From: Pseudoruminococcus_B sp937901805 | GTDB taxonomy: Bacteria; Bacillota; Clostridia; Oscillospirales; Ruminococcaceae | Assembly (NCBI GenBank): GCA_963560245.1 | Contig: CAUWNS010000005.1 | Span: 1 to 64,000 of the forward strand | Direction of reading: 5' to 3' | DNA length: 64,000 bases | Part shown: piece by piece, positions 43,559 through 53,100 of the stretch | How positions within the stretch are numbered: the stretch's first letter is position 1 | Layout of the letters: every line of letters starts with the position of its first letter | The notes under the pieces: model-generated | The model's database searches: none | Seen by the model: only the letters and a program-made list of their open reading frames with translations | What the model was told of the DNA's origin: nothing | Made by a program: the position numbers and the translations under genes

Positions 43559-44744
43559 GCGGTTTTTGTTTTTCTTCTTTTTCAGTACGTTTTTGGCGGT
43601 AGAGACAATAGCCGCAGACGCCCGCCACGACAAGAATGCACACAGTCATATACAAATATCCTAAATTGGCCGCCCGTTCTTTTGACGGGAGGCCAATTTG
43701 CGTTTGAATGGCAGAGCTATTTTCTGAATTTTGCGGGGTATCTGTCTGCTGTTGTTCCTGCCCGGAAGTTGCGGGAGATTTTTCTGTTCCAGGCAGGATT
43801 GTACCAGTACCGTCATACTTGGGCATGCCTTCTGTTTTGGAGGGCCTCTTGGAAGATGGCTTTTTGGAGGAAGAGGAAGACGAGCCTTTTTGCGGCCGGC
43901 TGGAAGAGGACGATTCAGGAGAAGAGGGGACGGCAGCAGGAGATCCGACAATCAATCCGGAACCTGAAAAACTCACTTGGGCAAGGGCGATATTTTGATT
44001 TTGATCATAGGGGAGCCGTTCGCCCGTATTGTCCGGCACTCGGCCGCAGCCAGTCAGTTCCAGCCGGATATAGTTGGTACCCGCAGGGAGGGATGCCGTG
44101 GCATTTTGATAGCAAAGTGCAGTAGAGACGCCGTCCTGCACTGCGCAGTGGACATTGATGATCCGGTAATCGGCAGGTTGATAATTGGATCCGTCCGCAG
44201 AGGTATACAGATTACAGAACAGCCCTGTCAGATGATTAGAGGGAGACGCGGTTTGAGCACGGTAACAGTAGTCGTTCCAGTCATAGATTACTCGGTTCCA
44301 CTGCCCGGAATCAGAGAAAAAGATCTCCTGCGTACTGGGGCAGTAGTAGAGTCTGCACGCGTTTGCAACCTGAAATTCCCCACCGGAAACAGCACTGGAA
44401 AGTTCATATCCAATGCTGTATTTTTCCGGTTCTTCTGTATCCGGCGCTGCAAATGGTGCAAAAGGGGTATAAAAAGAAAATTGGATAGAATCAGCGCCGG
44501 AAATACGATAGGTTACGGAAGCACTGGAGGAATTTTGCGTCAGCAAAAGGCCGTCCGAATCCGGCGGGCTCCATCCAATGGAGGAAAACAGCCCGCTTAC
44601 CAGTTGGTATGTCCCTTGATAAGAGGCAATTTCGGATGGGATTTTCGACGAAAAGGAATCGCTGTAATTTTCCATGGCAGAGCAGGGGAATAAAAAGCAG
44701 GCCAGGGAAGTTGTAAGGAAAAGACTATATAAAAACCGTTTCAT
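43548..44744 (-). CDS. Secreted, membrane-anchored protein of unknown function
   Basis: 398 residues. An N-terminal signal peptide (FLYSLFLTTSLACFLFPCSA) precedes a beta-rich extracellular domain of about 240 residues (ISGADSIQFSFYTPF..., NYIRLELTGCG), reminiscent of jelly-roll binding modules, then a Ser/Lys/Pro-rich linker (about 265-345) and a C-terminal membrane helix with a basic tail (YLYMTVCILVVAGVCGYCLYRQKR). The function is not recognised. It overlaps pflA tail to tail. Confidence 0.7.
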   Translation of the reverse strand: MKRFLYSLFLTTSLACFLFPCSAMENYSDSFSSKIPSEIASYQGTYQLVSGLFSSIGWSPPDSDGLLLTQNSSSASVTYRISGADSIQFSFYTPFAPFAAPDTEEPEKYSIGYELSSAVSGGEFQVANACRLYYCPSTQEIFFSDSGQWNRVIYDWNDYCYRAQTASPSNHLTGLFCNLYTSADGSNYQPADYRIINVHCAVQDGVSTALCYQNATASLPAGTNYIRLELTGCGRVPDNTGERLPYDQNQNIALAQVSFSGSGLIVGSPAAVPSSPESSSSSRPQKGSSSSSSKKPSSKRPSKTEGMPKYDGTGTILPGTEKSPATSGQEQQQTDTPQNSENSSAIQTQIGLPSKERAANLGYLYMTVCILVVAGVCGYCLYRQKRTEKEEKQKPPKA

Positions 44745-44835
44745 ACTGAAAGTCCCCTCTTTTTTGGGATAATTTCAGTATAACGCATAAATCGACAAAA
44801 ATCGACAATTTTCTATCCTAAATTTTACCTGTTTG

Positions 44836-45501
44836 TTAAAGCATGGACAATCCGTTAATATTTAGACGGAACTTCAGCCCGAGGTACTCTGCGGCCTTGC
44901 GGCAGAGCAGCATCCGTTTGAGAAAGATTTCAAAGTAATCCATTACTGAGGAAAGTGTGGTATCAATTTCCAAAAAGAGGGTGATGACGCTGTGCTGGGT
45001 ATCCAGTTCCAGATTGGATTTTTCTACGGCAAAGTTTACCCGGTCATGGATGTCAAAGGAGGCAATATCGCTGTTTCTAACTCTGGAACGCCGGACATCG
45101 CTTTTATCAGCCAGGATGAGCGCCGCAGAAATGGCGCTGACCGCCACGCCGGTGGATTCATCGTGGTTCCCGATTGCGCAGATAATACGGGCAGTTTCCG
45201 ATGGTTCCATACCGAGTTTGTCTAAAATTCGGAAAGCCATCACTGCGCCGCTCTGCGCATGATCTACCCGGTTGATGATATTCCCGATATCATGGATGTA
45301 TCCGGCAATCTGAGCCAGTTCGCATTCCCGCTGATCGTATCCAAGTCTCCGTAAAATACTGCTTGCACCCTCTGCGCAGCGGGTAACATGGGCGAAGGAG
45401 TGTTCGGTATATCCAAGTTCAGAGAGGGCCTTATCAGCCGCGCTGATATATGTTTTTATTTCTTCGTTGTTTCGGATATCTTCAAAAGTAACGTTTAGCA
45501 T
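44836..45501 (-). CDS. HD domain phosphohydrolase
   Basis: 221 residues from the ATG at 45501 (AAGGAAA upstream); the open frame continues to 45588 without a better signal. The HD pattern is HVTRCA...IAGYIHDIGNI...DHAQSGA, followed by a C-terminal region with ALILADKSDVRRSR. It is predicted to hydrolyse a phosphate ester or nucleotide using a metal. The substrate is unknown. Confidence 0.85.
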   Translation of the reverse strand: MLNVTFEDIRNNEEIKTYISAADKALSELGYTEHSFAHVTRCAEGASSILRRLGYDQRECELAQIAGYIHDIGNIINRVDHAQSGAVMAFRILDKLGMEPSETARIICAIGNHDESTGVAVSAISAALILADKSDVRRSRVRNSDIASFDIHDRVNFAVEKSNLELDTQHSVITLFLEIDTTLSSVMDYFEIFLKRMLLCRKAAEYLGLKFRLNINGLSML

Positions 45502-45708
45502 AGGAATTTCCTTTCTATTTGGGATTGAAACCTGGTTCCCTGTACTGTAAAATAGCTTTGTATACATGATTGCGCAGAAGATGAACACAATAAAAGTAAA
45601 TCAGCAATACTTGAAAACCGGAGTGAAATCATTTTCTTTTCGCGGGAGGTTTTCTATAATTTTATTATAAAACAGAGAGCGAAAAAGAAAAGTAGAGAAA
45701 CCATGAAT

Positions 45709-45737
45709 TTGACGGGATTTTTAAATTATGGTACACT
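45709..45737 (+). promoter_or_regulatory. Promoter of galE
   Basis: TTGACG (45709-45714) and TACACT (45732-45737) with a 17-base spacer, 44 bases before the galE ATG. Confidence 0.45.
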
Positions 45738-45780
45738 GCATATAATTTTATGAGACGCAGTCAATAGGGAAGTGGAATCT

Positions 45781-46791
45781 ATGACAATTTTAGTTACCGG
45801 CGGAGCCGGCTTTATAGGAAGCCATACCTGTGTGGAATTGTTGCAAGCAGGGCACCAGGTGGTAATTGTGGATAACCTGAGCAACAGCAAAGAAGAGGCG
45901 GTACGTCGGATTGGGCAGATTACAGGAAAGCAGGTGGCCTTTTATCCGGACAGCCTGCTGGACGAAGAGGCAGTGGAACGTATTTTTACAGCGCATAACA
46001 TTGATGCGGTCATCCACTTCGCCGGGCTGAAAGCGGTCGGAGAATCCGTACAAAAGCCGATTGAATATTACCATAATAACCTGACGGGTACTCTGGTTTT
46101 GTGTTCGGTGATGAAACGTCACAATGTTAAGCGGTTTGTCTTCAGTTCTTCTGCGACCGTATACGGGGAGAAATCTGTGCCACCGTTGAAAGAGGAAATG
46201 CCGGCAGGCAGCGCGACCAACCCCTATGGATGGACAAAAGTGATGCTGGAGCAAATCCTGACCGATATCCATACGGCGGATCCGGAATTTTCTGTGGTTT
46301 TGCTGCGCTACTTTAACCCGATCGGCGCCCATCCAAGCGGGCTGCTGGGGGAAGATCCGGACGGGGTTCCCAATAATCTGCTGCCATATATTTCTCAGGT
46401 GGCCATTGGAAAGCTTGACCATCTGAATGTTTACGGGGACGACTATGACACGCCGGATGGGACGGGGATCCGCGACTATATCCATGTGGTCGATCTAGCA
46501 CGCGGGCATCTCAAAGCGGTAGAAAAAGCTCTAAAGGACAGAGGCGTATTTATTTATAATCTTGGAACAGGAAAAGGATACAGCGTATTAGAAGTCCTCC
46601 ATGCATTTGAAAAGGCGTGTGGAAAACAGCTTCCCTACGTAGTGGGCCCCAGACGTGCCGGGGATTTGCCGGTTAGTTTTGCGGACGCTTCCAAAGCAAA
46701 GCGAGAACTCGGGTTTAAAGCGGAATACAGCATTGATAAGATGTGCGAGGATTCCTGGAATTTTATCCGGAAGAATCCAAACGGCTTATAA
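45781..46791 (+). CDS. galE: UDP-glucose 4-epimerase
   Basis: 336 residues from ATG 45781; a GTG at 45772 is too close to the AGGGA site. It has the NAD Rossmann motif TGGAGFIGSH, the catalytic S-x-Y-x3-K set (SSSATVYG and NPYGWTK), and RYFNPIGAHPSG. It interconverts UDP-glucose and UDP-galactose for galactose use or envelope sugars. Single gene with a strong terminator. Confidence 0.95.
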   Translation: MTILVTGGAGFIGSHTCVELLQAGHQVVIVDNLSNSKEEAVRRIGQITGKQVAFYPDSLLDEEAVERIFTAHNIDAVIHFAGLKAVGESVQKPIEYYHNNLTGTLVLCSVMKRHNVKRFVFSSSATVYGEKSVPPLKEEMPAGSATNPYGWTKVMLEQILTDIHTADPEFSVVLLRYFNPIGAHPSGLLGEDPDGVPNNLLPYISQVAIGKLDHLNVYGDDYDTPDGTGIRDYIHVVDLARGHLKAVEKALKDRGVFIYNLGTGKGYSVLEVLHAFEKACGKQLPYVVGPRRAGDLPVSFADASKAKRELGFKAEYSIDKMCEDSWNFIRKNPNGL

Positions 46792-46798
46792 GGCATAG

Positions 46799-46830
46799 AA
46801 AAAACACAGGGCTTTTGCCCTGTGTTTTTT
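46799..46830. terminator. Bidirectional terminator between galE and the nitroreductase gene
   Basis: AAAAAACACAGGGC-TTTT-GCCCTGTGTTTTTT, a perfect 14-bp stem with A and T runs on both sides. Confidence 0.92.
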
Positions 46831-46850
46831 TCTACGCGGAAATACGGAGA

Positions 46851-47609
46851 TCATGTCTGGGAACACCAGCTTTTGAGCATGGCGTGAACGGATCGGCTCA
46901 TCTCCCTTGAAAAGTCCGATTCGTATTTGCGCTGCATCATGTTTCGGATTTCCTGAGAATAACTGTAATCCGGCTTTCCAGCCCTCTGTGCGCGTTCGGT
47001 AAATGCCGCGCGAAGCGTTTCTCTGTCTGCCCGTGAATAGGTATTTTCGTGAACAATGTATTTGGAGTCAAACCGGGCGGGCTTCATCCGGGTTTTCTGC
47101 TGCTGTGTCGGATATCCAAAGCAGAGCATCGCCACAGGGAGGGCATATTTGGGGAGGTGGAACAGCTTTTGATGCTGCTCAAAGTTTTCCAGGATATCGC
47201 CGATATAGCAGGAGCCGATCCCAAGGCTCTCCGCTGCAACTACGGCGTTTTGCGCGGCAATCAGGGCGTCGCAGGCAGCGAGGATCAGATCCCCGGTGTC
47301 AGGCAGACGGGGGGATTTCCCTTCCGCCTGTTCATAACAATAGGCGTCGTACCACCGCTGATAATCTGCCAGAAAGACAAGGACGAGCGGGGCCTTTGCA
47401 ATAAAAGGCTGATTGTCGCAGGTTTTGACAAGCTGTTCTTTCAGGGATGGATCCGTGATATCCAGAATCGTGAACATGGTCATATTGCCGGCGGTCGGCG
47501 CTTCCAGGGAGGCGCGGAGAATCGCTTCTTTTTCTGTTTGTGCAATCGGCTGTTTTTCATAAACGCGCACAGATTTTCGGGCAAAGAGTTCCTGTAGGGT
47601 CCAGCTCAT
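46851..47609 (-). CDS. Nitroreductase family protein
   Basis: 252 residues from the ATG at 47609. It has the FMN-binding start ARKSVRVYEKQPI, APTAGNMT and the central AAESLGIGSCYIGDI. The C-terminal 60 residues are an extension seen in the NfsA-like branch. It reduces nitro groups, quinones or flavins with NAD(P)H. It starts 7 bases after the LysR stop, so the two form an operon. Confidence 0.9.
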   Translation of the reverse strand: MSWTLQELFARKSVRVYEKQPIAQTEKEAILRASLEAPTAGNMTMFTILDITDPSLKEQLVKTCDNQPFIAKAPLVLVFLADYQRWYDAYCYEQAEGKSPRLPDTGDLILAACDALIAAQNAVVAAESLGIGSCYIGDILENFEQHQKLFHLPKYALPVAMLCFGYPTQQQKTRMKPARFDSKYIVHENTYSRADRETLRAAFTERAQRAGKPDYSYSQEIRNMMQRKYESDFSREMSRSVHAMLKSWCSQT

Positions 47610-47616
47610 ATGGTTT

Positions 47617-48525
47617 TCATCCTTTCTGCCCTTGACTGGGCAGTTTTTGTTGTTCTTCCCACGCAAAAAAGGCAAGAAATCCCTTCGCAATCGGAGAAAG
47701 GTAACCGTCTTTTTTCCATATGGCAGTAATTTTAGTTTCCAGCCGTTTGTCCGCAATTTGTTTGCAGGCAAACCCCTGTCTTCCTCCGAAAATTGTGGAG
47801 ATAGACTGTGGGACAACCGCAACGCCAAGCCCGGCTGCCGCCCACATCAGGGAAGTACGGGCGTCGTCGTTGAGACAGAGGATATCCGGTTCCATCTGTT
47901 CTGCTTTGAGCGTTTCCCGGATAAGCTGTTCAAACCTGCGGTAGATGACCAAGGGTTTTTTACACAGCGCACTGAGCGGGACGCAGGGAGCGGATGGATC
48001 GTCAAAATAGCGTTCCTGGGCGGCAAAGACCATTGGTTCTGCGGTGAGTTCAATCCTCTCGCAGTCCGGTGCGCGGAAGGGCGTACGGACAATAGCGATG
48101 TCAATGACGCCGTCTGAGAGCAGATCAATGAGCTCAAAGGTGTTGCCCTCCTGGATTTCAAAGCGGACGTCCGGAAACTGATCGTGAAATGCCCGGACTC
48201 TTTCTCCCAGCAAAACTGCCCCGGAAGAGGAGATGGTGCCAAGTCGCAGGGTCCCCCTTCGTCCCGCGCCGAGCGCCAGCATCTCCTGTTTTGCCGTGGA
48301 GGTCAGGGCAAGGATGTTCTGCGCACGTTCATAGAGGATGCGCCCGGCGTCGGTCAGGCGTGCCTTGCGCGCACCCCGTTCAAGCAGCAAAACACCGAGT
48401 TCTTCCTCCAGCAGCATCAGCTGATGGGAGAGCGGCGGCTGGGAGATATGCAGGCGTTTGGCCGCTGCAGTGATGTTCCCCTCTTCTGCAATCGCACAGA
48501 AATAAGAGAGTTGTTTGAAATCCAC
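47617..48525 (-). CDS. LysR family regulator
   Basis: 302 residues from GTG 48525, with AAGGAGGG 8 bases upstream. The N-terminal winged helix (FKQLSYFCAIAEEGNITAAAKRLHISQPPLSHQLMLLEEELG, read in parts) and a substrate-binding effector domain are complete. It is co-transcribed with the nitroreductase and diverges from the ABC exporter operon at 48756, so either could be its target. Confidence 0.92.
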   Translation of the reverse strand: MDFKQLSYFCAIAEEGNITAAAKRLHISQPPLSHQLMLLEEELGVLLLERGARKARLTDAGRILYERAQNILALTSTAKQEMLALGAGRRGTLRLGTISSSGAVLLGERVRAFHDQFPDVRFEIQEGNTFELIDLLSDGVIDIAIVRTPFRAPDCERIELTAEPMVFAAQERYFDDPSAPCVPLSALCKKPLVIYRRFEQLIRETLKAEQMEPDILCLNDDARTSLMWAAAGLGVAVVPQSISTIFGGRQGFACKQIADKRLETKITAIWKKDGYLSPIAKGFLAFFAWEEQQKLPSQGQKG

Positions 48526-48691
48526 AGCAAGTCCCTCCTTCCATAAAAATGCACCCGATATTTTGGACGCTTGATGCAATTGTGTGGGTTGGAAATGGAT
48601 AAACTATATTAGAAAACTATAGAAAGTATATGAATGGAATATTTTTCATATGGTTATAGTCATGCTATAATAGACAGCGGAAAGTCTGTTT

Positions 48692-48729
48692 CCCTGTATC
48701 AGGAAAAGGCTTCTCTTTATGATACAGGA
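48692..48729 (+). promoter_or_regulatory. Leader hairpin before the ABC exporter operon
   Basis: CCTGTATCA pairs with TGATACAGG around an 18-base loop, downstream of a likely -10 TATAAT (48666-48671). It may influence translation of the exporter. The -35 region is poor, suggesting an activator. Confidence 0.4.
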
Positions 48730-48755
48730 CTGTTTTCAAAATAGCAAGAGAGGGA

Positions 48756-50501
48756 ATGAACAGAACAATGGTCAAGTTATTGGGGAAATATCTGAAAGGG
48801 TTTCTCAAAGAAGCAACCATCGGTCCTGCGTTCAAATTAACGGAGGCGGTTTTTGAACTGATTGTCCCGCTGGTGATGGCGCAGATCATTGACGTCGGCG
48901 TGGCAAACGGGGATACGGGTTACGTCCTGCGTATGGGCGGCATGATGATTCTGCTCGGCGTGGTGGGGCTTTGCTGTGCGCTGGTGTGCCAGTATTTTGC
49001 GTCCAAGGCGTCGCAGGGGGTCGGAACGGTGATGCGCAATGATCTGTTCCGGCACATCTCCGCGCTGTCCCATGCGGAAATCGACCGCATCGGCACGCCG
49101 TCTCTGATTAACCGTATTACCAACGATGTCAACCAGCTGCAAACTGCGGTGGCAATGTTGATCCGTCTGGTCATCCGCGCGCCGTTCCTGGTCATCGGCG
49201 CCACGGTGATGGCGATTTCGATTGACTGGAAGATGTCCGGGATTTTTCTGGCCGCCATGGTGCTGATTGCTCTGGCTTTGTACCTGATCATGAGCCGTTC
49301 CATTCCTTTTTTCAAGGTGGTACAGCGTCTTCTGGATAAAATTTCCCTGATTACCCGTGAGAATCTGGAGGGTGTGCGCGTCATCCGAGCCTTTTCCCGC
49401 CAGGAAACCGAAAAAAAGCGTTTTTCCGAGGCCTGCGACACCCAGAGCAACACGGCCATCCGTGTGGGGAAACTCTCTGCCCTGCTCAATCCCCTGACCT
49501 ATATCATTGTAAATCTTGCCATTGTCGCGATTATCTGGTTTGGAGGCTATCAAGTAGACGGAGGGGCGCTGACACAGGGCAAACTGATTGCGCTGGTCAA
49601 CTATATGACCCAGATCATGCTGGCTATGGTGGTTGTGGCCAACCTGGTTGTGATCTTTACCCGTGCGGCGGCTTCCGCAGCGCGGGTTAATGAGATTTTT
49701 GCGGTACAGCCTTCCGTTGTGCCGGGGAAAACGGAAGTCCATCCAGTGTCAGGCGCACCCAGAGTGGAGTGGAAAGACGTCTCTTTCACCTATGCAGGCT
49801 CTGAGGAATCCGCACTCGAACATGTGACGCTCTCTGTATCTCCGGGGGAGACGGTGGGCGTCATTGGCGGCACCGGAGCGGGTAAGTCTACGCTTGTCAG
49901 CCTGATTCCACGGTTTTACGATGTCAGTACAGGGGCTTTGCTTGTGGATGGGGTGGACGTCCGGGAATACCCCTTTGCACAGCTCCGCACCCAGATTGGG
50001 GTCGTCCCTCAGCAGGCGGTGCTCTTTTCCGGAACAATCCGGGAAAATATGAAATGGGGGGATAAAAACGCCTCGGACGAACAGATCTGGCATGCGCTGG
50101 AGATTGCGCAGGCCGGTGAGTTTGTCAAGAAACTTCCAGAAGGACTGGATTCCAAAATTCTCCAAGGGGGAAAGAACCTGTCCGGAGGCCAAAAGCAGCG
50201 CCTGACCATAGCGAGGGCGCTGGTCGGTTCCCCGAAAATCCTCATTCTCGATGACAGTGCAAGCGCCTTGGATTTTGCGACGGATGCAGCCCTGCGGCGT
50301 GCGCTTCGCAGACAGACGCAGGATATGACGGTGTTTATGGTTTCCCAGCGGGCAAATACCGTCAAAAATGCGGATAAGATTGTCGTGCTGGACGATGGGG
50401 AAGTCGCGGGAATCGGTACGCATGAGGCCCTGTTTGAATCCTGTGAAGTTTACCGGGAGATCTGTCTCTCCCAGCTCTCTGCAGAGGAGGCGTCAAGATG
50501 A
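48756..50501 (+). CDS. ABC exporter half-transporter, degenerate-site subunit
   Basis: 581 residues: a six-helix membrane domain (1 to about 320) followed by an ATPase domain. Walker A is GGTGAGKST (about 371-379) and the signature LSGGQ is canonical. Walker B ends ILILDDSASALD, with Asp instead of the catalytic Glu, and the switch His is Gln (SQRANTV). Its partner 50498-52237 supplies the complementary features, as in heterodimeric exporters such as BmrCD or TM287/288. The stop overlaps the partner's start (ATGA). It is probably a drug or lipid exporter. Confidence 0.93.
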   Translation: MNRTMVKLLGKYLKGFLKEATIGPAFKLTEAVFELIVPLVMAQIIDVGVANGDTGYVLRMGGMMILLGVVGLCCALVCQYFASKASQGVGTVMRNDLFRHISALSHAEIDRIGTPSLINRITNDVNQLQTAVAMLIRLVIRAPFLVIGATVMAISIDWKMSGIFLAAMVLIALALYLIMSRSIPFFKVVQRLLDKISLITRENLEGVRVIRAFSRQETEKKRFSEACDTQSNTAIRVGKLSALLNPLTYIIVNLAIVAIIWFGGYQVDGGALTQGKLIALVNYMTQIMLAMVVVANLVVIFTRAAASAARVNEIFAVQPSVVPGKTEVHPVSGAPRVEWKDVSFTYAGSEESALEHVTLSVSPGETVGVIGGTGAGKSTLVSLIPRFYDVSTGALLVDGVDVREYPFAQLRTQIGVVPQQAVLFSGTIRENMKWGDKNASDEQIWHALEIAQAGEFVKKLPEGLDSKILQGGKNLSGGQKQRLTIARALVGSPKILILDDSASALDFATDAALRRALRRQTQDMTVFMVSQRANTVKNADKIVVLDDGEVAGIGTHEALFESCEVYREICLSQLSAEEASR

Positions 50502-52237
50502 GAAAAGATGGTACCTTAAAACGACTGCTGTCCTTTACAAAGCCCTATCGCGGCTATCTCGCCGGAGCGTTGTTTTCGGCTGTGGCAAGCGTATCCCTGA
50601 CTTTGCTTGCGCCGGTCATCAGCGGAAACGCCATCGACTATATCATCGGGCCGGGACAGGTGGATTTTAAAAATGTGTTTTCCCTGCTGATCTGGCTTGC
50701 GGCAACGGTGGCGGGGGTTGCCGTGTTCCAATGGCTGATGACCCTGTGTACCAATACGGTAACCTACCGCACCGTGCGGGATTTGCGCAAAGCGGTCTTT
50801 GAAAAATTGGAGGACGTCCCTCTTTCGTATATAGATTCCCATCCCCATGGCGATCTGATCAGCCGTGTCGCCAATGATATCGACCAGATTTCCGACGGCC
50901 TGCTCCAGGGCTTTTCCCAACTTTTTACCGGGATCATCACCATTGTGGGGACGCTGGGCTTTATGCTCTATGTCGATATCCCGATCGCTTTGGTCGTCGT
51001 GGTCTTGACCCCGCTTTCCTTTTTTGTGGCCTCCTTTATTGCCAAGGGAACCTATAATATGTTCCGGGAACAGTCTGCGACTAAAGGAGAGCTCAGCGGT
51101 TATATTGACGAGATGATCGGCAACCAGAAAGTTGTCAAGGCGTTCAGCTTTGAAGAACGCGCCCAGGAGGAATTTGAAGAAATCAACCAGAGGCTCTACA
51201 AATGCGGGGTCAAAGCCCAGTTTTATTCCGCGCTGACAAACCCATGCACCCGGTTTGTCAACTCCGTGGTCTATGCCGCGGTTGGAATCGTCGGCGCCCT
51301 GAGCGTCATCAGCGGCCGCCTGACGGTTGGGCAGCTCTCCTGCTTCCTCACCTATGCAAACCAGTACACCAAGCCGTTTAATGAAATTTCCGGCGTCATT
51401 ACGGAATTTCAGGCGGCGCTTGCCTGTGCGCGCAGGGTGTTTGCCGTACTGGACGAACCGGAGGAAGCGGAGGAAAGCCCGAAGGTGCTCGAACACTGCA
51501 AGGGCAGCGTACAGCTTCAGGATGTATCTTTCTCTTATAGCGAAACCAAACCTCTGATTGAAAACCTGAACCTGCACGCGCAGCCGGGGCAGAGGATTGC
51601 GATTGTCGGCCCGACCGGATGCGGCAAGACCACGATTATCAACCTGCTGATGCGCTTTTATGACCCGAAGCGGGGAGAAATCCTGGTGGATGGAACGGAT
51701 ATCCGGGATGTCACCCGCGCCAGCCTGCGCGGGATGTATGGGATGGTCTTGCAGGATACCTGGTTGTTTGCCGGCACGGTGCGCGACAACATCGCCTACG
51801 GCAAACCGGACGCCCCGCTTGAGGAAATTGCGGCGGCAGCAAAGGCTGCGCATGCGGACAGCTTTATCCGCCGTCTGCCGCAGGGGTATGACACCGTTCT
51901 GGCCGAGGATGGGGGAAACCTCTCCCAGGGGCAAAAGCAGCTGATGTGCATTGCGCGGATTATGCTGACCGATCCGCCGATGCTGATTCTGGACGAGGCG
52001 ACCAGCAGCATCGACACCCGTACGGAAATCCGCGTCCAGCGCGCTTTTGAAAAGATGATGGCGGGGCGCACCAGTTTTATTGTAGCGCACCGGCTTTCCA
52101 CCATCAAAAACGCGGACAGTATCCTCGTCATGCGCGATGGGCATATTGTGGAACAGGGAAAACACGAACAGCTCCTTGCAAAGGGCGGTTTCTATGCCGA
52201 GCTGTATAACAGCCAGTTTGTCCCCTCTGATCTGTAA
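50498..52237 (+). CDS. ABC exporter half-transporter, catalytic subunit
   Basis: 579 residues with the same architecture as its partner. Walker A is GPTGCGKTT (about 371), and Walker B LILDEATSSID has the catalytic Glu. The switch His is present (VAHRLSTIKNAD), while the signature is the non-canonical LSQGQ. In the dimer its own nucleotide site is competent with the partner's LSGGQ, and its LSQGQ faces the partner's defective Walker B. This is the expected one-active, one-degenerate arrangement. Confidence 0.93.
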   Translation: MRKDGTLKRLLSFTKPYRGYLAGALFSAVASVSLTLLAPVISGNAIDYIIGPGQVDFKNVFSLLIWLAATVAGVAVFQWLMTLCTNTVTYRTVRDLRKAVFEKLEDVPLSYIDSHPHGDLISRVANDIDQISDGLLQGFSQLFTGIITIVGTLGFMLYVDIPIALVVVVLTPLSFFVASFIAKGTYNMFREQSATKGELSGYIDEMIGNQKVVKAFSFEERAQEEFEEINQRLYKCGVKAQFYSALTNPCTRFVNSVVYAAVGIVGALSVISGRLTVGQLSCFLTYANQYTKPFNEISGVITEFQAALACARRVFAVLDEPEEAEESPKVLEHCKGSVQLQDVSFSYSETKPLIENLNLHAQPGQRIAIVGPTGCGKTTIINLLMRFYDPKRGEILVDGTDIRDVTRASLRGMYGMVLQDTWLFAGTVRDNIAYGKPDAPLEEIAAAAKAAHADSFIRRLPQGYDTVLAEDGGNLSQGQKQLMCIARIMLTDPPMLILDEATSSIDTRTEIRVQRAFEKMMAGRTSFIVAHRLSTIKNADSILVMRDGHIVEQGKHEQLLAKGGFYAELYNSQFVPSDL

Positions 52238-52242
52238 AAAAA

Positions 52243-52282
52243 GCAAACACAAGCTGCCGGAATTTCCGGCAGCCTGTGTTAT
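52243..52282 (+). terminator. Terminator of the ABC exporter operon
   Basis: AACACAAGCTGCCGGAA pairs with TTCCGGCAGCCTGTGTT with one mismatch. The following T run is short, so it may be leaky. Confidence 0.6.
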
Positions 52283-52309
52283 TGATGCGTCTGGGAGGGA
52301 TTCGCTGTT

Positions 52310-52657
52310 TTATTCAGAGAACCTGCCCTTATAAAAATTCTCGTTTCCCAGGGGAGTCGCCGTCAGTCGGAATAACACACAGCCGTCCGGACAGACGAAG
52401 TTTTTGCTGTATTTCCCATCTCCCCCGATGTTTTCCAAATCTCCGCCGCTGCGGACGGCTTCCATGGTGGGAAACAGGATCATCATCAGTTTGGAGCAGA
52501 TCCCATATCCCTGTTCATTGACCGGGCAGCCATAGGTGCAGGTGTATTTGTCCCCAATCTCCTCTCCATTTCGGCAATACCGCTCGGTATGATCCCCTCG
52601 CAGGAACCCGATGACCTCAATTTCAAACTGATATTCCTCATCATACCATTTTTTCAT
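52310..52657 (-). CDS. TIGR04076 family protein
   Basis: 115 residues. The pattern FEIEVIGFLRG...CTYGCPVNEQGYGICSKLMMILFPTMEAVRSGGD...FVCPDGCVLFRLTA, read in parts, fits the TIGR04076 family of small cysteine-containing proteins in anaerobes. Six cysteines could bind a metal or Fe-S centre. The function is unknown. A perfect palindrome lies 46 bases upstream. Confidence 0.8.
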   Translation of the reverse strand: MKKWYDEEYQFEIEVIGFLRGDHTERYCRNGEEIGDKYTCTYGCPVNEQGYGICSKLMMILFPTMEAVRSGGDLENIGGDGKYSKNFVCPDGCVLFRLTATPLGNENFYKGRFSE

Positions 52658-52702
52658 ATGGCGCCCTCCTTATTCCGTCTGTACAGATCCCTTTTCATAA
52701 TA

Positions 52703-52716
52703 CCATACTAGTATGG
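52703..52716. promoter_or_regulatory. Palindromic operator candidate CCATACTAGTATGG
   Basis: A perfect 14-base palindrome directly followed, on the minus strand, by TATTAT as a possible -10 box for the TIGR04076 gene. Its position between -35 and -10 suits a repressor or a MerR-type activator. Confidence 0.4.
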
Positions 52717-52782
52717 AAAAATCACAGTTATCCTCGGAAATGGAAGAGCTATTTTCTGCTCATCCGATGAATTGCCGGGCTG

Positions 52783-53100
52783 TTATAGGTCATTGAGCTC
52801 CTCGCATTCTTTCACAATTTTCTGGATGGCTTCAATCTGTGCGACAGTCAGGCGGGAAACGTCAATGGATGCGGCCGAAAGCCCGGAATCCGGAAGCGGT
52901 TCCATTCCCAAAAGATAATCGGTGCTCACCCCAAAGAAACGTGCGAGTTTCATCAGTCCGGAAAAGGAAGGGAGGCGTTCATCGGACTCATATCTGGAAA
53001 TGACGCTGCTGGAAATCTGCAACTGTCCGGCAAGCTGTGCGATGGTCATTCCTTTTGCAGCGCGCAGCATGGTCAGACGACTGCCGAAACCCTCTATCAT
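52783..53100 (-). CDS. XRE family helix-turn-helix regulator
   Basis: 105 residues. The N-terminal Cro/C1-type helix-turn-helix is clear (LTMLRAAKGMTIAQLAGQLQISSSVISRYESDERLPSF), and FFGVSTDYLLG ends the domain. A short C-terminal helix probably dimerises. GGAGGAT is correctly spaced. The target is unknown; the divergent 56-residue gene and the palindrome at 52703 are candidates. Confidence 0.9.
   Translation of the reverse strand: MIEGFGSRLTMLRAAKGMTIAQLAGQLQISSSVISRYESDERLPSFSGLMKLARFFGVSTDYLLGMEPLPDSGLSAASIDVSRLTVAQIEAIQKIVKECEELNDL

Noticed and set aside
50516..52252. 578-codon open frame antisense to the ABC exporter subunit
   Set aside because: It results from the codon bias of the real gene on the other strand; no domain, no ribosome-binding site, and the sense strand is fully explained.
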